Position numbers and translations under genes: made by a program. Shown here piece after piece: positions 53,130 to 62,114 of a stretch of 64,000 nt of DNA. The DNA is from Hyphomonas chukchiensis (GTDB lineage Bacteria > Pseudomonadota > Alphaproteobacteria > Caulobacterales > Hyphomonadaceae), in contig NZ_AWFG01000010.1 in NCBI RefSeq assembly GCF_000682695.1, positions 42,192 through 106,191 of the forward strand, read 5' to 3'. Under the pieces are notes generated by a model. That model searched no databases and was not told where the DNA came from. It saw nothing but the letters and a program-made list of their open reading frames with translations. Each line of letters begins with the position of its first letter. Positions within the stretch are counted from its first letter, which is position 1.

Positions 53130-54332
53130 ATGGACTTCAACGATACCAAGGAAGAAGCAGAGTTCCGCGCCGAAGCCCGCGCGTTCCTCGACAAGCACCT
53201 CGAACCAAAAACGGGCGCACGCCCGCGGCCAGGTTCCGGCAAGGACGCACTCCAGCGCGCCAAGGACTGGCAGAAGATCAAGGCGGAAAACAAGTTCGCC
53301 CAGATCACTTGGCCGGAGGAATGGGGCGGCCGCGGTGGCACGTCCATGCAATCGGTCATCTGGGGACAGGAAGAGTCGAAATATGATGCGCCGACCGGCC
53401 CGTTCGCCATCGGCCTCGGCATGTGTGTGCCAACCGTCATTGCGTTCGGCTCCGACGCCCACAAGAAGCGCTATGTCGAGAAGGCCCTGAAGGGCGAGGA
53501 GATCTGGTGTCAGCTCTTCTCCGAACCATCGGCAGGCTCCGATGTTGCCGGCCTCAAGACGAAAGCCGTCAAGGACGGTGACGAGTGGGTGATCAACGGC
53601 CAGAAAGTCTGGACCTCCGGCGCGCACTATTCCGACTTCGGCATCGTGCTCGTGCGCACCAACCCGAAAGTGCCCAAGCACAAGGGCCTGACCATGTTCA
53701 TCGTGAACATGAAGCAGAAGGGCGTCGAAGTCCGTCCGATCCACCAGGCCTCCGGTGGCCGCGAGTTCAACGAAGTCTACTTCACGGATGTGCGCATTCC
53801 GGATTCCGACCGCCTCGGCGAAGTCGGTGCCGGCTGGAAAGTGGCGCTCGTGACGCTGATGAACGAGCGCCTTGCCGTGGGCGGTTCACCCGGCCCGGAC
53901 TGGGGCGAGATCATGGAATACGCCAAATCGTCCGGCACGATCACCGATCAGGCTTTCCGCGAGAAACTGGCTGACTGGTATGTCGCGGCGCAAGGCTACA
54001 AGCTGACGAAATTCCGCACCATGACGGCCCTCTCACGTGGCCAGACACCGGGACCGGAAAACTCGATTGGCAAGATCATCACGGCCAACCATTTGCAGGA
54101 CATCTGTAACTCGGCCATCGAAATGCAGGACCATTACGGCATCATCAACGATGCCGAGACGATGCCCGGCGACGCCATCTTCCAGCAGAGCTTCATGTGG
54201 GCGCCGGGCCTGCGCATTGCGGGCGGCACCGATGAGATCCTGAAGAACATCATCGCCGAACGCGTGCTGGGCCTGCCCCAGGACGTGCGCGTCGACAAGG
54301 ATCTGCCATTCGACGAGATGAAAGCCGGCTAA
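53130..54332 (+). CDS. Acyl-CoA dehydrogenase
   Basis: 400 aa. Landmarks are the FAD/substrate motif QLFSEPSAGSDVAGLKT, the WVINGQKVWTSGAHYSDFG strand domain, and the C-terminal GGTDEILKNIIAERVLGLP. GGAAGG precedes the ATG at 53130, and the open frame extending back through the previous gene is not used. It forms an operon with the preceding dehydrogenase and may be its hetero-oligomeric partner. Confidence 0.92.
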   Translation: MDFNDTKEEAEFRAEARAFLDKHLEPKTGARPRPGSGKDALQRAKDWQKIKAENKFAQITWPEEWGGRGGTSMQSVIWGQEESKYDAPTGPFAIGLGMCVPTVIAFGSDAHKKRYVEKALKGEEIWCQLFSEPSAGSDVAGLKTKAVKDGDEWVINGQKVWTSGAHYSDFGIVLVRTNPKVPKHKGLTMFIVNMKQKGVEVRPIHQASGGREFNEVYFTDVRIPDSDRLGEVGAGWKVALVTLMNERLAVGGSPGPDWGEIMEYAKSSGTITDQAFREKLADWYVAAQGYKLTKFRTMTALSRGQTPGPENSIGKIITANHLQDICNSAIEMQDHYGIINDAETMPGDAIFQQSFMWAPGLRIAGGTDEILKNIIAERVLGLPQDVRVDKDLPFDEMKAG

Positions 54333-54342
54333 GGCCGCCGCG

Positions 54343-54933
54343 TCAGGACTTCGGTTCTGGCGCGACCGCCTTTTCGGCGACAAAGGCAGCGACATCACTG
54401 ACACAGGCCCTGCCCGCATCGGTCAGGGCCTTTGCACGTGAGGCGTTATCATTGCCCTGCGCGACAGCCGATGTTGAGACGCTTGTCTGCGCGAGCATCT
54501 TGCGCGAGCGCCCTTCAAGCAGCGTCGCCTGAATCCGGCAACGCGCCGTCGTGCCCGAGAGCGTGAAGTCGGACATGCGCCAGGCCAGCTCGAAATCCGC
54601 ATCCGCGCCGGTATCAGAGCCGATGGCGACACCGCCGCCCTCGCCGCCAAGAGAATCCAGGAGGGCAATCTGCATCATGCGCGTGGCACTGTCGGTCCAT
54701 TCCACACCGGGCACGAGGCGAAGCGCCCCGCTGCCGTCCTCTGATGCAATGGCGCGTCCGCCAAAGAGGCGCGAGGCTTCGGGCTCCCGAATGATGATAG
54801 AAGCATCAATGGGATGCACCGTCTCGGTAGGACCGAACCGGTAGAGACCCTCAGGAACCTTTTGCTCCGGTAGAAGCGATACACATGATGCGAGGCTGGC
54901 AGCAGCCAGCGTAATAGCAATTCGGCGCAACAT
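54343..54933 (-). CDS. ABC-type transport auxiliary lipoprotein (PqiC-like)
   Basis: 196 aa. The lipobox LASC gives a lipidated cysteine at residue 17. The following YRFGPTE... and a central paired-strand region match LptE/PqiC-like auxiliary lipoproteins of MCE transport systems. It is the last gene of the mla-type operon and overlaps the mlaD stop (TGATG), which strongly supports this role at the outer membrane. Confidence 0.82.
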   Translation of the reverse strand: MLRRIAITLAAASLASCVSLLPEQKVPEGLYRFGPTETVHPIDASIIIREPEASRLFGGRAIASEDGSGALRLVPGVEWTDSATRMMQIALLDSLGGEGGGVAIGSDTGADADFELAWRMSDFTLSGTTARCRIQATLLEGRSRKMLAQTSVSTSAVAQGNDNASRAKALTDAGRACVSDVAAFVAEKAVAPEPKS

Positions 54934-55886
54934 CAGCGCTCTCCTTCATAGGGAATGGGATCGCCAGCGACGAAGCTCTGGGGATTGCGTTCGATTTCGC
55001 GGGCGACTCGGTCAAGCCGGTTGATCAGGACGCGCAGGTCCTGGCTGGCGAGGCGCGCGTCCTCAATGGCAGATGTTGCAGGCCCCTCAATGGCGTCCGC
55101 CGCAGCCGAGACAGCGCGATTGCTCTGTTCGATCGTTTCATTGGCGGTCTTTGTGATGCTGCGCACATCACTGACGACGAGGTCCAGCTGGTCTGCCAGT
55201 TCGGCAACGCGCGTATTGGTTGTGGTGCTGAGCGTCTCGAACGAGGCTGAGGCGGCTTCGAACTTGCGCGTGGCTTTTGACACATCGTCCAGTGTGGCCG
55301 AGGCCTTGTCGGCCAGGCCATTGTCCTGGGCGATCTTGCCGCTAAGCAATTCGAGATTCTTGAGCGTCGCGGACAACGCATCGATATTCTCGTCGGTGAA
55401 GACGAGGTTCACGCGCTGGATGGCCTGGTTGGCGTTCCCGAGCACTTCCGTGCCGCCGGAAAAGAGTTCGTCCAGCTGGGTGCGTTCGGCCTTGATGACA
55501 GGAACAGGCTCGCCTGCCCGCGCTTCGAGCGGCTCGCCGGTACCCGCTGTGATCTGGATAAAGGTCGTGCCCGTAATACCGGCCAGCTGAATGGAAGCGG
55601 TCGAGTCCTTGCGGACCGGCGTTTCGCGGTCGATGCGGATACGGGCGCGGACCTTGGACGTATCCGCCCGGTCAATGCGCACGGTCGAGACTTCACCGAC
55701 CTTGATACCGATATAACGGACCGCGGATCCTTCCTCGAGCGAGACAGGGCCTTCGAACACGATGTCGTAGGCCTTGAAGTCCTGCCGGAACTGGGCCTGC
55801 CCCAGCCACATCACGAAGCCCGCGACCGCGAAGGCCGCGATCAGCACAAAGGCGCCGATGAGGGCATAATTAGCGCGCGTTTCCAT
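54933..55886 (-). CDS. mlaD: MCE-domain lipid-binding protein MlaD
   Basis: 317 aa. An N-terminal membrane anchor (residues ~7-28) is followed by an MCE domain (YDIVFEGPVSLEEGSAVRYIGIKVGEV...GITGTTFIQI) and a long C-terminal helical region (~150-300). MlaD forms the periplasmic hexameric ring that carries phospholipids. The extended coiled C-terminus is longer than in E. coli MlaD and resembles proteins that span the periplasm. The ATG at 55886 begins METRANYALIG. Confidence 0.92.
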   Translation of the reverse strand: METRANYALIGAFVLIAAFAVAGFVMWLGQAQFRQDFKAYDIVFEGPVSLEEGSAVRYIGIKVGEVSTVRIDRADTSKVRARIRIDRETPVRKDSTASIQLAGITGTTFIQITAGTGEPLEARAGEPVPVIKAERTQLDELFSGGTEVLGNANQAIQRVNLVFTDENIDALSATLKNLELLSGKIAQDNGLADKASATLDDVSKATRKFEAASASFETLSTTTNTRVAELADQLDLVVSDVRSITKTANETIEQSNRAVSAAADAIEGPATSAIEDARLASQDLRVLINRLDRVAREIERNPQSFVAGDPIPYEGER

Positions 55887-55900
55887 ATCCGGTCTCCATT

Positions 55901-56665
55901 CTAGTGTCCGGTGGCGGCACGGCCACGCGGGCCGCCAAAGTATTCCTGCACCCACGGGTGATCGAAGGCGCGTAGTTCGTCGATCGTTCCAATCGCCAGT
56001 ACTTTTTTCTCGCCCAGCACGGCAATCCGGTCGCAGACAGCATTCAGCGTATCCACATCATGGGTCACAAGAAAGACGGAGAGCCCCAGCGATTTTTGCA
56101 GCTGGCGCAATAGCGTGTCGAAACCGGCCGCCGTGATCGGATCGAGACCCGCCGTCGGCTCATCAAGAAACAGAAGTTCGGGATCGAGGGCCAGAGCGCG
56201 GGCGAGCGCCGCACGCTTGCGCATGCCGCCGGAAAGGTCTGACGGGAACTTGTCGCCTGCATCCGGCTCAAGCCCCGCGAGACGGATTTTCATGTCGGCC
56301 AGTTCTGCGCTGAGTTTGGGCCCGAGGTTCGTGTGTTCCTTCATGGGCACCATGACATTCTCGCGCACCGTGAGGTTCGAGAACAGGGCGCCATCCTGGA
56401 ACATCACGCCCCAGCGCCGCTCGAGGCTGCGGCGCTCTTCGTCGCCAAGCGTATCGAGCTTCCTGCCAAAGACCTCTATCGAACCGGCCGAGGGATGTTT
56501 CAGCCCAACGATGGCCCGTAGCAGGACCGACTTGCCGGTGCCAGAAGGCCCGACCACGCCAAGCACTTCGCCGCGCTCAACGTCGAGGTCCAGATGCTCA
56601 TGCACGGTATGCGTGCCGAAGCGCGTCTCCAGATCGCGGATACGAATGATCGGATCGGCGCTCAT
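55901..56665 (-). CDS. mlaF: Lipid-transport ABC ATPase MlaF
   Basis: 254 aa. Walker A is GPSGTGKS, the signature is LSGGMRKRAALARAL and Walker B is LLFLDEPTAGLDP, with a following THDVDT switch. It powers MlaE-dependent phospholipid movement at the inner membrane. Its ATG overlaps the mlaE stop (ATGA), and mlaD follows 14 bp later. Confidence 0.94.
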   Translation of the reverse strand: MSADPIIRIRDLETRFGTHTVHEHLDLDVERGEVLGVVGPSGTGKSVLLRAIVGLKHPSAGSIEVFGRKLDTLGDEERRSLERRWGVMFQDGALFSNLTVRENVMVPMKEHTNLGPKLSAELADMKIRLAGLEPDAGDKFPSDLSGGMRKRAALARALALDPELLFLDEPTAGLDPITAAGFDTLLRQLQKSLGLSVFLVTHDVDTLNAVCDRIAVLGEKKVLAIGTIDELRAFDHPWVQEYFGGPRGRAATGH

Positions 56666-57795
56666 ATATCGAGCTCCATATAGAAGATCGCAAACAGCGC
56701 ATCGATCGCGATGATCGAGAACAGGGCCTGCACCACCGATGTTGTGGTTGCGCGGCCTAGCGACTGCACGCTGCCGCCCACATTCAGCCCCTGACGGCAG
56801 GCGATGAGGACGCAGACAAGACCGAAAACAGGCGCCTTGGACATGCCGACCCAAAACTGGTCGAGGGGCACGGAATCCCTGAGGCGAACGATGAATACGC
56901 CCGGATTGATATCAAGGGCCAGCCACGCCACCATCACGCCGCCGGCAATGCCTGCCAATGTCGCAGCAAAGGCAAGCACGGGCGTCATGATCAACATGGC
57001 CAGCACGCGTGGCACGACCAGCACTTCCATCGGCTTCAGGCCGAGCGTCTGCATGGCGTCGATTTCCTGACGCATCTTCATCGTGCCGATCTGGGCGGTG
57101 AAGGACGAGTTGGTGCGGCCCGCCAGGACGATACCGGTCAGCACGACGCCAAACTCACGCAGCTCCGAATAGCCGATCAGTTCGACTGTATAGATCTCGA
57201 GATCGAAACTCTTCAGTGTGGTCGCACCGATAAAGGCGATGACCATGCCGACGAAGAAGGAAAGGAAAGTGATGATCGGCAGCGCGTCGAGCCCGGATTC
57301 CTCCATGACGGCGACAATGCTGGTCCAGCGCAGCTTCCAGGGCTGCAGGAGCATGCGGGCGCAGGTGGCGAGCGTTTCACCGAGAAAAGCCAGGGTTGCG
57401 ATGCTCTCCGAAGCGATGTGCATGAAAGACCGACCGGTTCGGTCGAGCAACGCCATGATACTGCCATCCTGGGCCGGGCTCTCGGGCGCCGGCGTGGACA
57501 CGGCATGGATCTGCGCGATCAGGCGCGTGGCGTTTGGATGGTCGCCGATAATCTCGGGTTCGCCCTCTTCGGCAGAGCCGGCGGCGCGCAGCGTGCGGTC
57601 GATGACGAAGGCACCGGCGGTATCGAGCTTGCCAAGATCCGAGACATCCACAGCGAGCGGAGACGAGACGTTGAGCGCACGCAAGGCATCGTCGACGTCC
57701 TGCACATGCTGGACGGTCCAGTCCCCGGTCAGCCGGAGGACGGTGCGTTCGTCGCTTTCATCAAGCGCGAATTCGGGGGAGACTGTTTCTGCCAT
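56662..57795 (-). CDS. mlaE: MlaE permease with N-terminal STAS (MlaB-like) domain
   Basis: 377 aa. Residues ~1-105 form a STAS domain (LAVDVSDLGKLDTAGAFVIDR), normally the separate MlaB. Residues ~130-375 are the MlaE permease (AFIGATTLKSF, VVLTGIVLAGRTNSSFTAQIGTMK, EIDAMQTLGLKPMEVLVVPRV). The fusion explains why no mlaB gene is present. A phospholipid-carrier mlaC is also absent from the operon. A 22-bp operator lies 57 bp upstream. Confidence 0.93.
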   Translation of the reverse strand: MAETVSPEFALDESDERTVLRLTGDWTVQHVQDVDDALRALNVSSPLAVDVSDLGKLDTAGAFVIDRTLRAAGSAEEGEPEIIGDHPNATRLIAQIHAVSTPAPESPAQDGSIMALLDRTGRSFMHIASESIATLAFLGETLATCARMLLQPWKLRWTSIVAVMEESGLDALPIITFLSFFVGMVIAFIGATTLKSFDLEIYTVELIGYSELREFGVVLTGIVLAGRTNSSFTAQIGTMKMRQEIDAMQTLGLKPMEVLVVPRVLAMLIMTPVLAFAATLAGIAGGVMVAWLALDINPGVFIVRLRDSVPLDQFWVGMSKAPVFGLVCVLIACRQGLNVGGSVQSLGRATTTSVVQALFSIIAIDALFAIFYMELDI

Positions 57796-57851
57796 CAGCG
57801 TGTAACTACCTGACTTGCCTAGCAAAACATGCTTAAGGCAAGGGCATTCAA

Positions 57852-57873
57852 ATAGATGAAATTTCATCCATCG
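57852..57873. promoter_or_regulatory. Palindromic operator, copy 2 (mlaE/epimerase promoter)
   Basis: Contains the perfect 14-bp palindrome GATGAAATTTCATC. Over 22 bp it differs from the site at 51852-51873 at only two positions. It lies between the divergent mlaE and dipeptide epimerase genes. Confidence 0.7.
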
Positions 57874-57882
57874 GGACAAGGT

Positions 57883-58866
57883 ATGAGCAATCGGCACCTC
57901 GAAATCACCGCTGTTTCATCGCCCCTGAGGGCCGCCTTTGCCATTTCCAGGGGGGCGAAAACCGAGGCCGTCACCCTCCGCGTCAGGCTTCAGCAGGACG
58001 GCGCGACCGGTTGGGGCGAGTGTGTTCCTTATGCGCGCTACGGCGAGACGGTCGAGAGCGTAACCGCCGCCATTGAGGCGATGCGCGGGGCCATTGAAGA
58101 AGGCCTCACGCGCGTGGAGCTGCAGGAGCGGATGCCCGCTGGCGCCGCCCGTTGCGCGCTGGACTGCGCGCTGTGGGACCTTGAGGCGAAGACGAGCGGC
58201 ACGCCGGTCTGGCAACTCGCGGGTCTGCCGGAACCGAAACCAGTCGAGACCGCCGTGACGGTGACCCTCGATACGCCGGAGGCCATGGCCGAAGCCGCGA
58301 AGACAACACAAGGTCGCCTGCTCAAGCTCAAACTCGGCGGCGCGGAAGACCTGAAACGGATCGAGGCTGTGCATCTGGCACGTCCCGATGCGCGTCTGAT
58401 CGTCGATGCCAATGAGGGTCTGCTACCCGCAGACTTCCCCGCCATTTCGAAGGCGGCGGCCGGTCTGGGCGTCGTGCTGATCGAACAACCCTTCCCGGCA
58501 TCAGATGATGAAGCGCTGGTCCGCCGCCCGGCCCCGGTCGCGATATGCGCCGACGAAAGCGCCCATACGAGCAGCGACATACAGGACCTCGCCAGACGTT
58601 ATGACGCCGTGAACGTGAAGCTCGACAAGACGGGCGGCTTGACCGAGGCGCTCGCCATGGTGCACGCCGCCCGGGCCAGCGGCATGGGCGTCATGATCGG
58701 CTGCATGGTGGCGGGGTCGATCTCGATGGCGCCCGCTGTGCTGCTCGCTGGCCTCTGCGACGCCGCCGACCTCGACGGGCCGCTCTGGCTGAAAGAGGAT
58801 GTCGCGAACGGGCTCACCTATCGCGACGGCTGGGTCGAGCCGCCCACAGGCGCGCTTTGGGGCTAG
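57883..58866 (+). CDS. Dipeptide epimerase (enolase superfamily)
   Basis: 327 aa. It is likely to epimerise L-Ala-D/L-Glu released from murein peptides. The catalytic lysines are in LLKLKLGG and VNVKLDKTGG. Metal ligands follow as VDANEG, IEQPF and CADES. GCMVAGSIS closes the barrel. The ATG at 57883 follows GGGACAAGG. The frame start at 57856 would lie inside the operator palindrome and is rejected. Confidence 0.85.
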   Translation: MSNRHLEITAVSSPLRAAFAISRGAKTEAVTLRVRLQQDGATGWGECVPYARYGETVESVTAAIEAMRGAIEEGLTRVELQERMPAGAARCALDCALWDLEAKTSGTPVWQLAGLPEPKPVETAVTVTLDTPEAMAEAAKTTQGRLLKLKLGGAEDLKRIEAVHLARPDARLIVDANEGLLPADFPAISKAAAGLGVVLIEQPFPASDDEALVRRPAPVAICADESAHTSSDIQDLARRYDAVNVKLDKTGGLTEALAMVHAARASGMGVMIGCMVAGSISMAPAVLLAGLCDAADLDGPLWLKEDVANGLTYRDGWVEPPTGALWG

Positions 58867-58965
58867 GCTGACGCGACGCGATGCGTGGGGCTGGCGATCT
58901 TCCCGTTGCCGTTGTGCAGCTGACCTCCTAGGATTTCAGGAGAACAGACCCGGGAGGAAATGGGC

Positions 58966-60105
58966 ATGGCGAAGGCCGAGGTGCAGGGATTCGTGCACGA
59001 TAAATTCGAAGGCGTGCGGGACCAGTTCCAGACGCATCTGGACACGGGCGCAGATATTGGTGCGTCCTTCTGTGTCACCAAGGATGGCGAAACAGTCGTC
59101 GACCTCTGGGGCGGCCATGCCGATGTCGAGAAGACACGGGCTTGGGAAAAGGACACGATCGTCAACGTCTATTCGACGACGAAAACCATGACGGCCCTGA
59201 CGGCCCTATTACTGGCCGATCGCGGCGAGCTCGACTTCGATGCGCCGGTTGCCAAATACTGGCCAGAATTTGCCGCCAATGGAAAAGCTGACATCAAGGT
59301 CAGCCATTTGATGAGCCACTCGGCGGGCCTGTCAGGCTGGCGCGAACCCATTACCAATGACGACCTCTATGACTGGGAGAAGGCCACCAGCCTGCTGGCG
59401 GCGCAGGCCCCGCTCTGGGAGCCGGGCAGCGCGCCCGGCTATCACGCCATCACGCAGGGCTATCTCGTGGGTGAAGTCATCCGCCGCATAGCCGGCAAGA
59501 CGGTCGGCACCGTTTTCCGCGAGGAGATCGCCGGACCGCTGGGCGCGGACTTTCATATCGGCCTGCCAGCCTCGGAAGACGCCCGCGTCGCAGATCTGAA
59601 ACCGCCAGCGGACGCCAGCATCTCGGCGGACCCGACCCTGACCGACATCAAAAGGGTTACGCTTACCAATCCCGGCATTGATGTCAGCGAGACCCGCACC
59701 CGCGCCTGGCGCGGCGCGGAAATCCCGGCAGCGGGCGGCACGGGCAATGCGCGCTCGGTGGCGACGATCCATACGATCCTTGCCAATGGCGGCATGGCGA
59801 ACGGCAAGCGCTTCATGAGCGAGGCCGGTTGCCGCAAGGCGCTGGAAGAACAGATCCAGGGCACGGACCTGATCCTTGGCATCCCCGTGCGTTATGGCCT
59901 CGGCTTTGGACTCTCAGGGCCAATGTCACCGGCGCTCAATGAGCATTCCATGTTCTGGGGCGGCTATGGCGGGTCCATCGCGCTGATCGACATGGAATCG
60001 CACACGACCATGTCCTATGCGATGAACCTGATGCAGGGCACGACGACAGGCGACATGCGGGCGATCACCCTCGCCATGCAGGCATGGCAAGGACTGAACG
60101 CTTAA
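58966..60105 (+). CDS. Serine hydrolase, beta-lactamase/EstB family
   Basis: 379 aa. The class C-type nucleophile motif is STTK (Ser70, Lys73) and the second motif tyrosine is in PGYHAITQG. A late GGYGG replaces the KTG box. Such proteins are esterases, transacylases or peptidases. No signal peptide is seen. The ATG at 58966 is better spaced from GGGAGG than the ATG at 58960. Confidence 0.87.
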   Translation: MAKAEVQGFVHDKFEGVRDQFQTHLDTGADIGASFCVTKDGETVVDLWGGHADVEKTRAWEKDTIVNVYSTTKTMTALTALLLADRGELDFDAPVAKYWPEFAANGKADIKVSHLMSHSAGLSGWREPITNDDLYDWEKATSLLAAQAPLWEPGSAPGYHAITQGYLVGEVIRRIAGKTVGTVFREEIAGPLGADFHIGLPASEDARVADLKPPADASISADPTLTDIKRVTLTNPGIDVSETRTRAWRGAEIPAAGGTGNARSVATIHTILANGGMANGKRFMSEAGCRKALEEQIQGTDLILGIPVRYGLGFGLSGPMSPALNEHSMFWGGYGGSIALIDMESHTTMSYAMNLMQGTTTGDMRAITLAMQAWQGLNA

Positions 60106-60117
60106 GGCCTCAGGCCC

Positions 60118-61230
60118 CTATTTCGCCGGGTCGAGGATGTCCTTGAATCCGCTCGGCGCATGGGGGCCGAGGAAAAGCTGCTCGAACGTGCCGATGCCTT
60201 CGGAGCCGAGGCCGTCGGGGCCTTCGTGCTTGGCACGGACGATTTCCTGGATGTGCAGGTTCTCGATGACGTGCCACGGCATCTTTGCCGGCTCGAAGTC
60301 CTCGCGTGCAATGGCGAGCTGATCACCCCGGAAGGCGCCATGGCGATACTTGTCGTGGCCATAGCCGATGCCCTTCATCAGGAAGGTGCCCATCGGCTCG
60401 AATGTCACCTTGTGGGCGCGGCCGCTCGGGTCTGTCATATCCAGCTGAGCGCTCTGCATCCGACGGGTGCCGGGGGCGTAGACCGTATTCATCTTGGCAT
60501 CGGCAAGATGAATACCACCGCCCTGATCTGCCCCATCAGGCACGATGACGGCGCGCGTGTTCCACGGTGTGCCGGTCTCATCATGATTGACGTGATAGAA
60601 CATGGAAAGGTTCGGGAAATTGGTCGGCGTCCAGATCCAGTAGAATTGCGGTGGCGGCGCCGGGATCAGCGGCTGGGCGTCCGGCGCGCCGATCGGGCGC
60701 ACGCCCCATGAGCGGTCGCGCGTTCCCGTAAAGTCGGCAGGCTTGATGTCGATCTCAGTGCCGTCCATGCGCAGGCTGCCGGACCAGCGGCCATTCTGCG
60801 TCATGCGCGTCAGGTCCATCATCATGCGTGGGCCTTGGCGGCGGGTGAAGCGCGGCTCTTCAATCGGAAAGGCGCGGCCTTCGAATTCGACGTCAAGCGC
60901 AAGGCCCTCGGTTTCCTCAAGGCGCAGGCGGATTTTCTTCAGCGGCTCGACCACCTCGACCGAGAGCGGGCCGACATGCGTGTCCATGCGCTCCATGTTG
61001 AGCGGGCGCGAGAGATAGACGCTGGCCTGCTTGCCATTGCGGAGGATGGAGACCGCGCCGTCGATGATATTCAGATGCGGGTAGACACCCATGGCGGCGG
61101 CAAAGAAGGTTGAGCCGTCGGCGCTGTAGCCGTTGAAGAAATACCGGTCATAGAAATTGCGGTCGGAGCCGGAATAGGCAACGGGTTCCGGGGTCTGGTG
61201 GATGGGGTATTCGTCACCGGCGCTCAGCAT
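60118..61230 (-). CDS. Conserved hypothetical protein, lipocalin-like
   Basis: 370 aa, with many aromatic beta strands and the segments NFYDRYFFNGYSADGSTFFAAA and RDRSWGVRPIG. The latter resembles CrtC/AttH-type lipocalin folds. A hydratase or ligand-binding role is a guess. It is convergent with the serine hydrolase (12 bp apart) and divergent from a hot-dog thioesterase. Confidence 0.6.
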   Translation of the reverse strand: MLSAGDEYPIHQTPEPVAYSGSDRNFYDRYFFNGYSADGSTFFAAAMGVYPHLNIIDGAVSILRNGKQASVYLSRPLNMERMDTHVGPLSVEVVEPLKKIRLRLEETEGLALDVEFEGRAFPIEEPRFTRRQGPRMMMDLTRMTQNGRWSGSLRMDGTEIDIKPADFTGTRDRSWGVRPIGAPDAQPLIPAPPPQFYWIWTPTNFPNLSMFYHVNHDETGTPWNTRAVIVPDGADQGGGIHLADAKMNTVYAPGTRRMQSAQLDMTDPSGRAHKVTFEPMGTFLMKGIGYGHDKYRHGAFRGDQLAIAREDFEPAKMPWHVIENLHIQEIVRAKHEGPDGLGSEGIGTFEQLFLGPHAPSGFKDILDPAK

Positions 61231-61338
61231 GGGATATCCTTCCTTGGGGTCACCTCTTGGCGGGTGATCTGTCGTGCTTACGGTGGACGATGGAGATCAG
61301 CCCATCAAGGGGTGACGCAAAGGGAGGCAGCGCAATTC

Positions 61339-61767
61339 ATGTCACAGATGACAGCGGCAGAGGCCAATACATTCCTGTCGGGCGCATTCAAGAGTTCCGG
61401 GAACCGCAGCGAAGTGACGCTGATGGAAAAGGGCCGCGCCGTGGTAAGGCTGGTGGCTGATGAGACGCACTTGCGGCCGGGCGGCTATATTTCCGGGCCA
61501 ACCCAGATGAGCCTCGTCGATACGGTCGCCTATATGGCGGTGATGACGCTGACAGGACACGAGCCGATGACGGTGACCAGCAATCTGAACATCAACTTCC
61601 TGCGGCCCTGTATCGGCCCCGTGGTTGTCGCTGACGCGCGCGTCATGAAGATCGGCCAAGCGCTGGCTGTCATGGATGTGGATGTGCGCATCGAGGGCGC
61701 CGAGAAAGCCGCGAGCCATGCCATCGTGACCTATGCCCTGCCCCGCAAGCCGGAAGCTGGCGCATGA
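61339..61767 (+). CDS. PaaI-type hot-dog thioesterase
   Basis: 142 aa. The hot-dog signature HLRPGGYISGPTQMSLVDTVAYMAVM is followed by TSNLNINFLRPCIGPVVVADARV. It probably hydrolyses an acyl- or aryl-CoA. The ATG at 61339 follows GGGAGG at 11 bases, and 61348 is an alternative. It overlaps the next gene by four bases. Confidence 0.85.
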   Translation: MSQMTAAEANTFLSGAFKSSGNRSEVTLMEKGRAVVRLVADETHLRPGGYISGPTQMSLVDTVAYMAVMTLTGHEPMTVTSNLNINFLRPCIGPVVVADARVMKIGQALAVMDVDVRIEGAEKAASHAIVTYALPRKPEAGA

Positions 61768-62114
61768 ACCGGCTGGGCCTCGCCGCCGCACTCACCGGCT
61801 TTGCCGCCGTGGCCCTCGGAGCGTTCGGGGCGCATGGGCTGAGCCTTAACGGGGATGCGCTGGACTGGTGGAACAAGGCGACGCTGTACGGGCTGGTGCA
61901 CGCAGCTGCCGCGCTGGCGATTGCGATCAGCGTTCAGGCCGGGCTTTTGCGCCGGGCCGGCTGGGCCTTCATTCTGGGCGCAGTGATTTTTTCAGGCTGC
62001 CTCTATGCAATGGCATTGGGCGCGCCGCGCGGGCTGGGCGCAGTCGTTCCGTTGGGTGGGGTTTCGTTCCTGACGGGATGGGCGCTGGCCGCAGCAAGCG
62101 CGGTGCGGCGCTAG
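61764..62114 (+). CDS. DUF423 (YgdD-like) membrane protein
   Basis: 116 aa with four membrane helices. The signature LGAFGAHGL near residue 18 and a later GVSFLTGWALAA fit DUF423. The function is unknown. It is translationally coupled to the thioesterase (ATGA). Its TAG stop lies in a CTAG shared with the convergent lipoprotein gene. Confidence 0.88.
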   Translation: MNRLGLAAALTGFAAVALGAFGAHGLSLNGDALDWWNKATLYGLVHAAAALAIAISVQAGLLRRAGWAFILGAVIFSGCLYAMALGAPRGLGAVVPLGGVSFLTGWALAAASAVRR

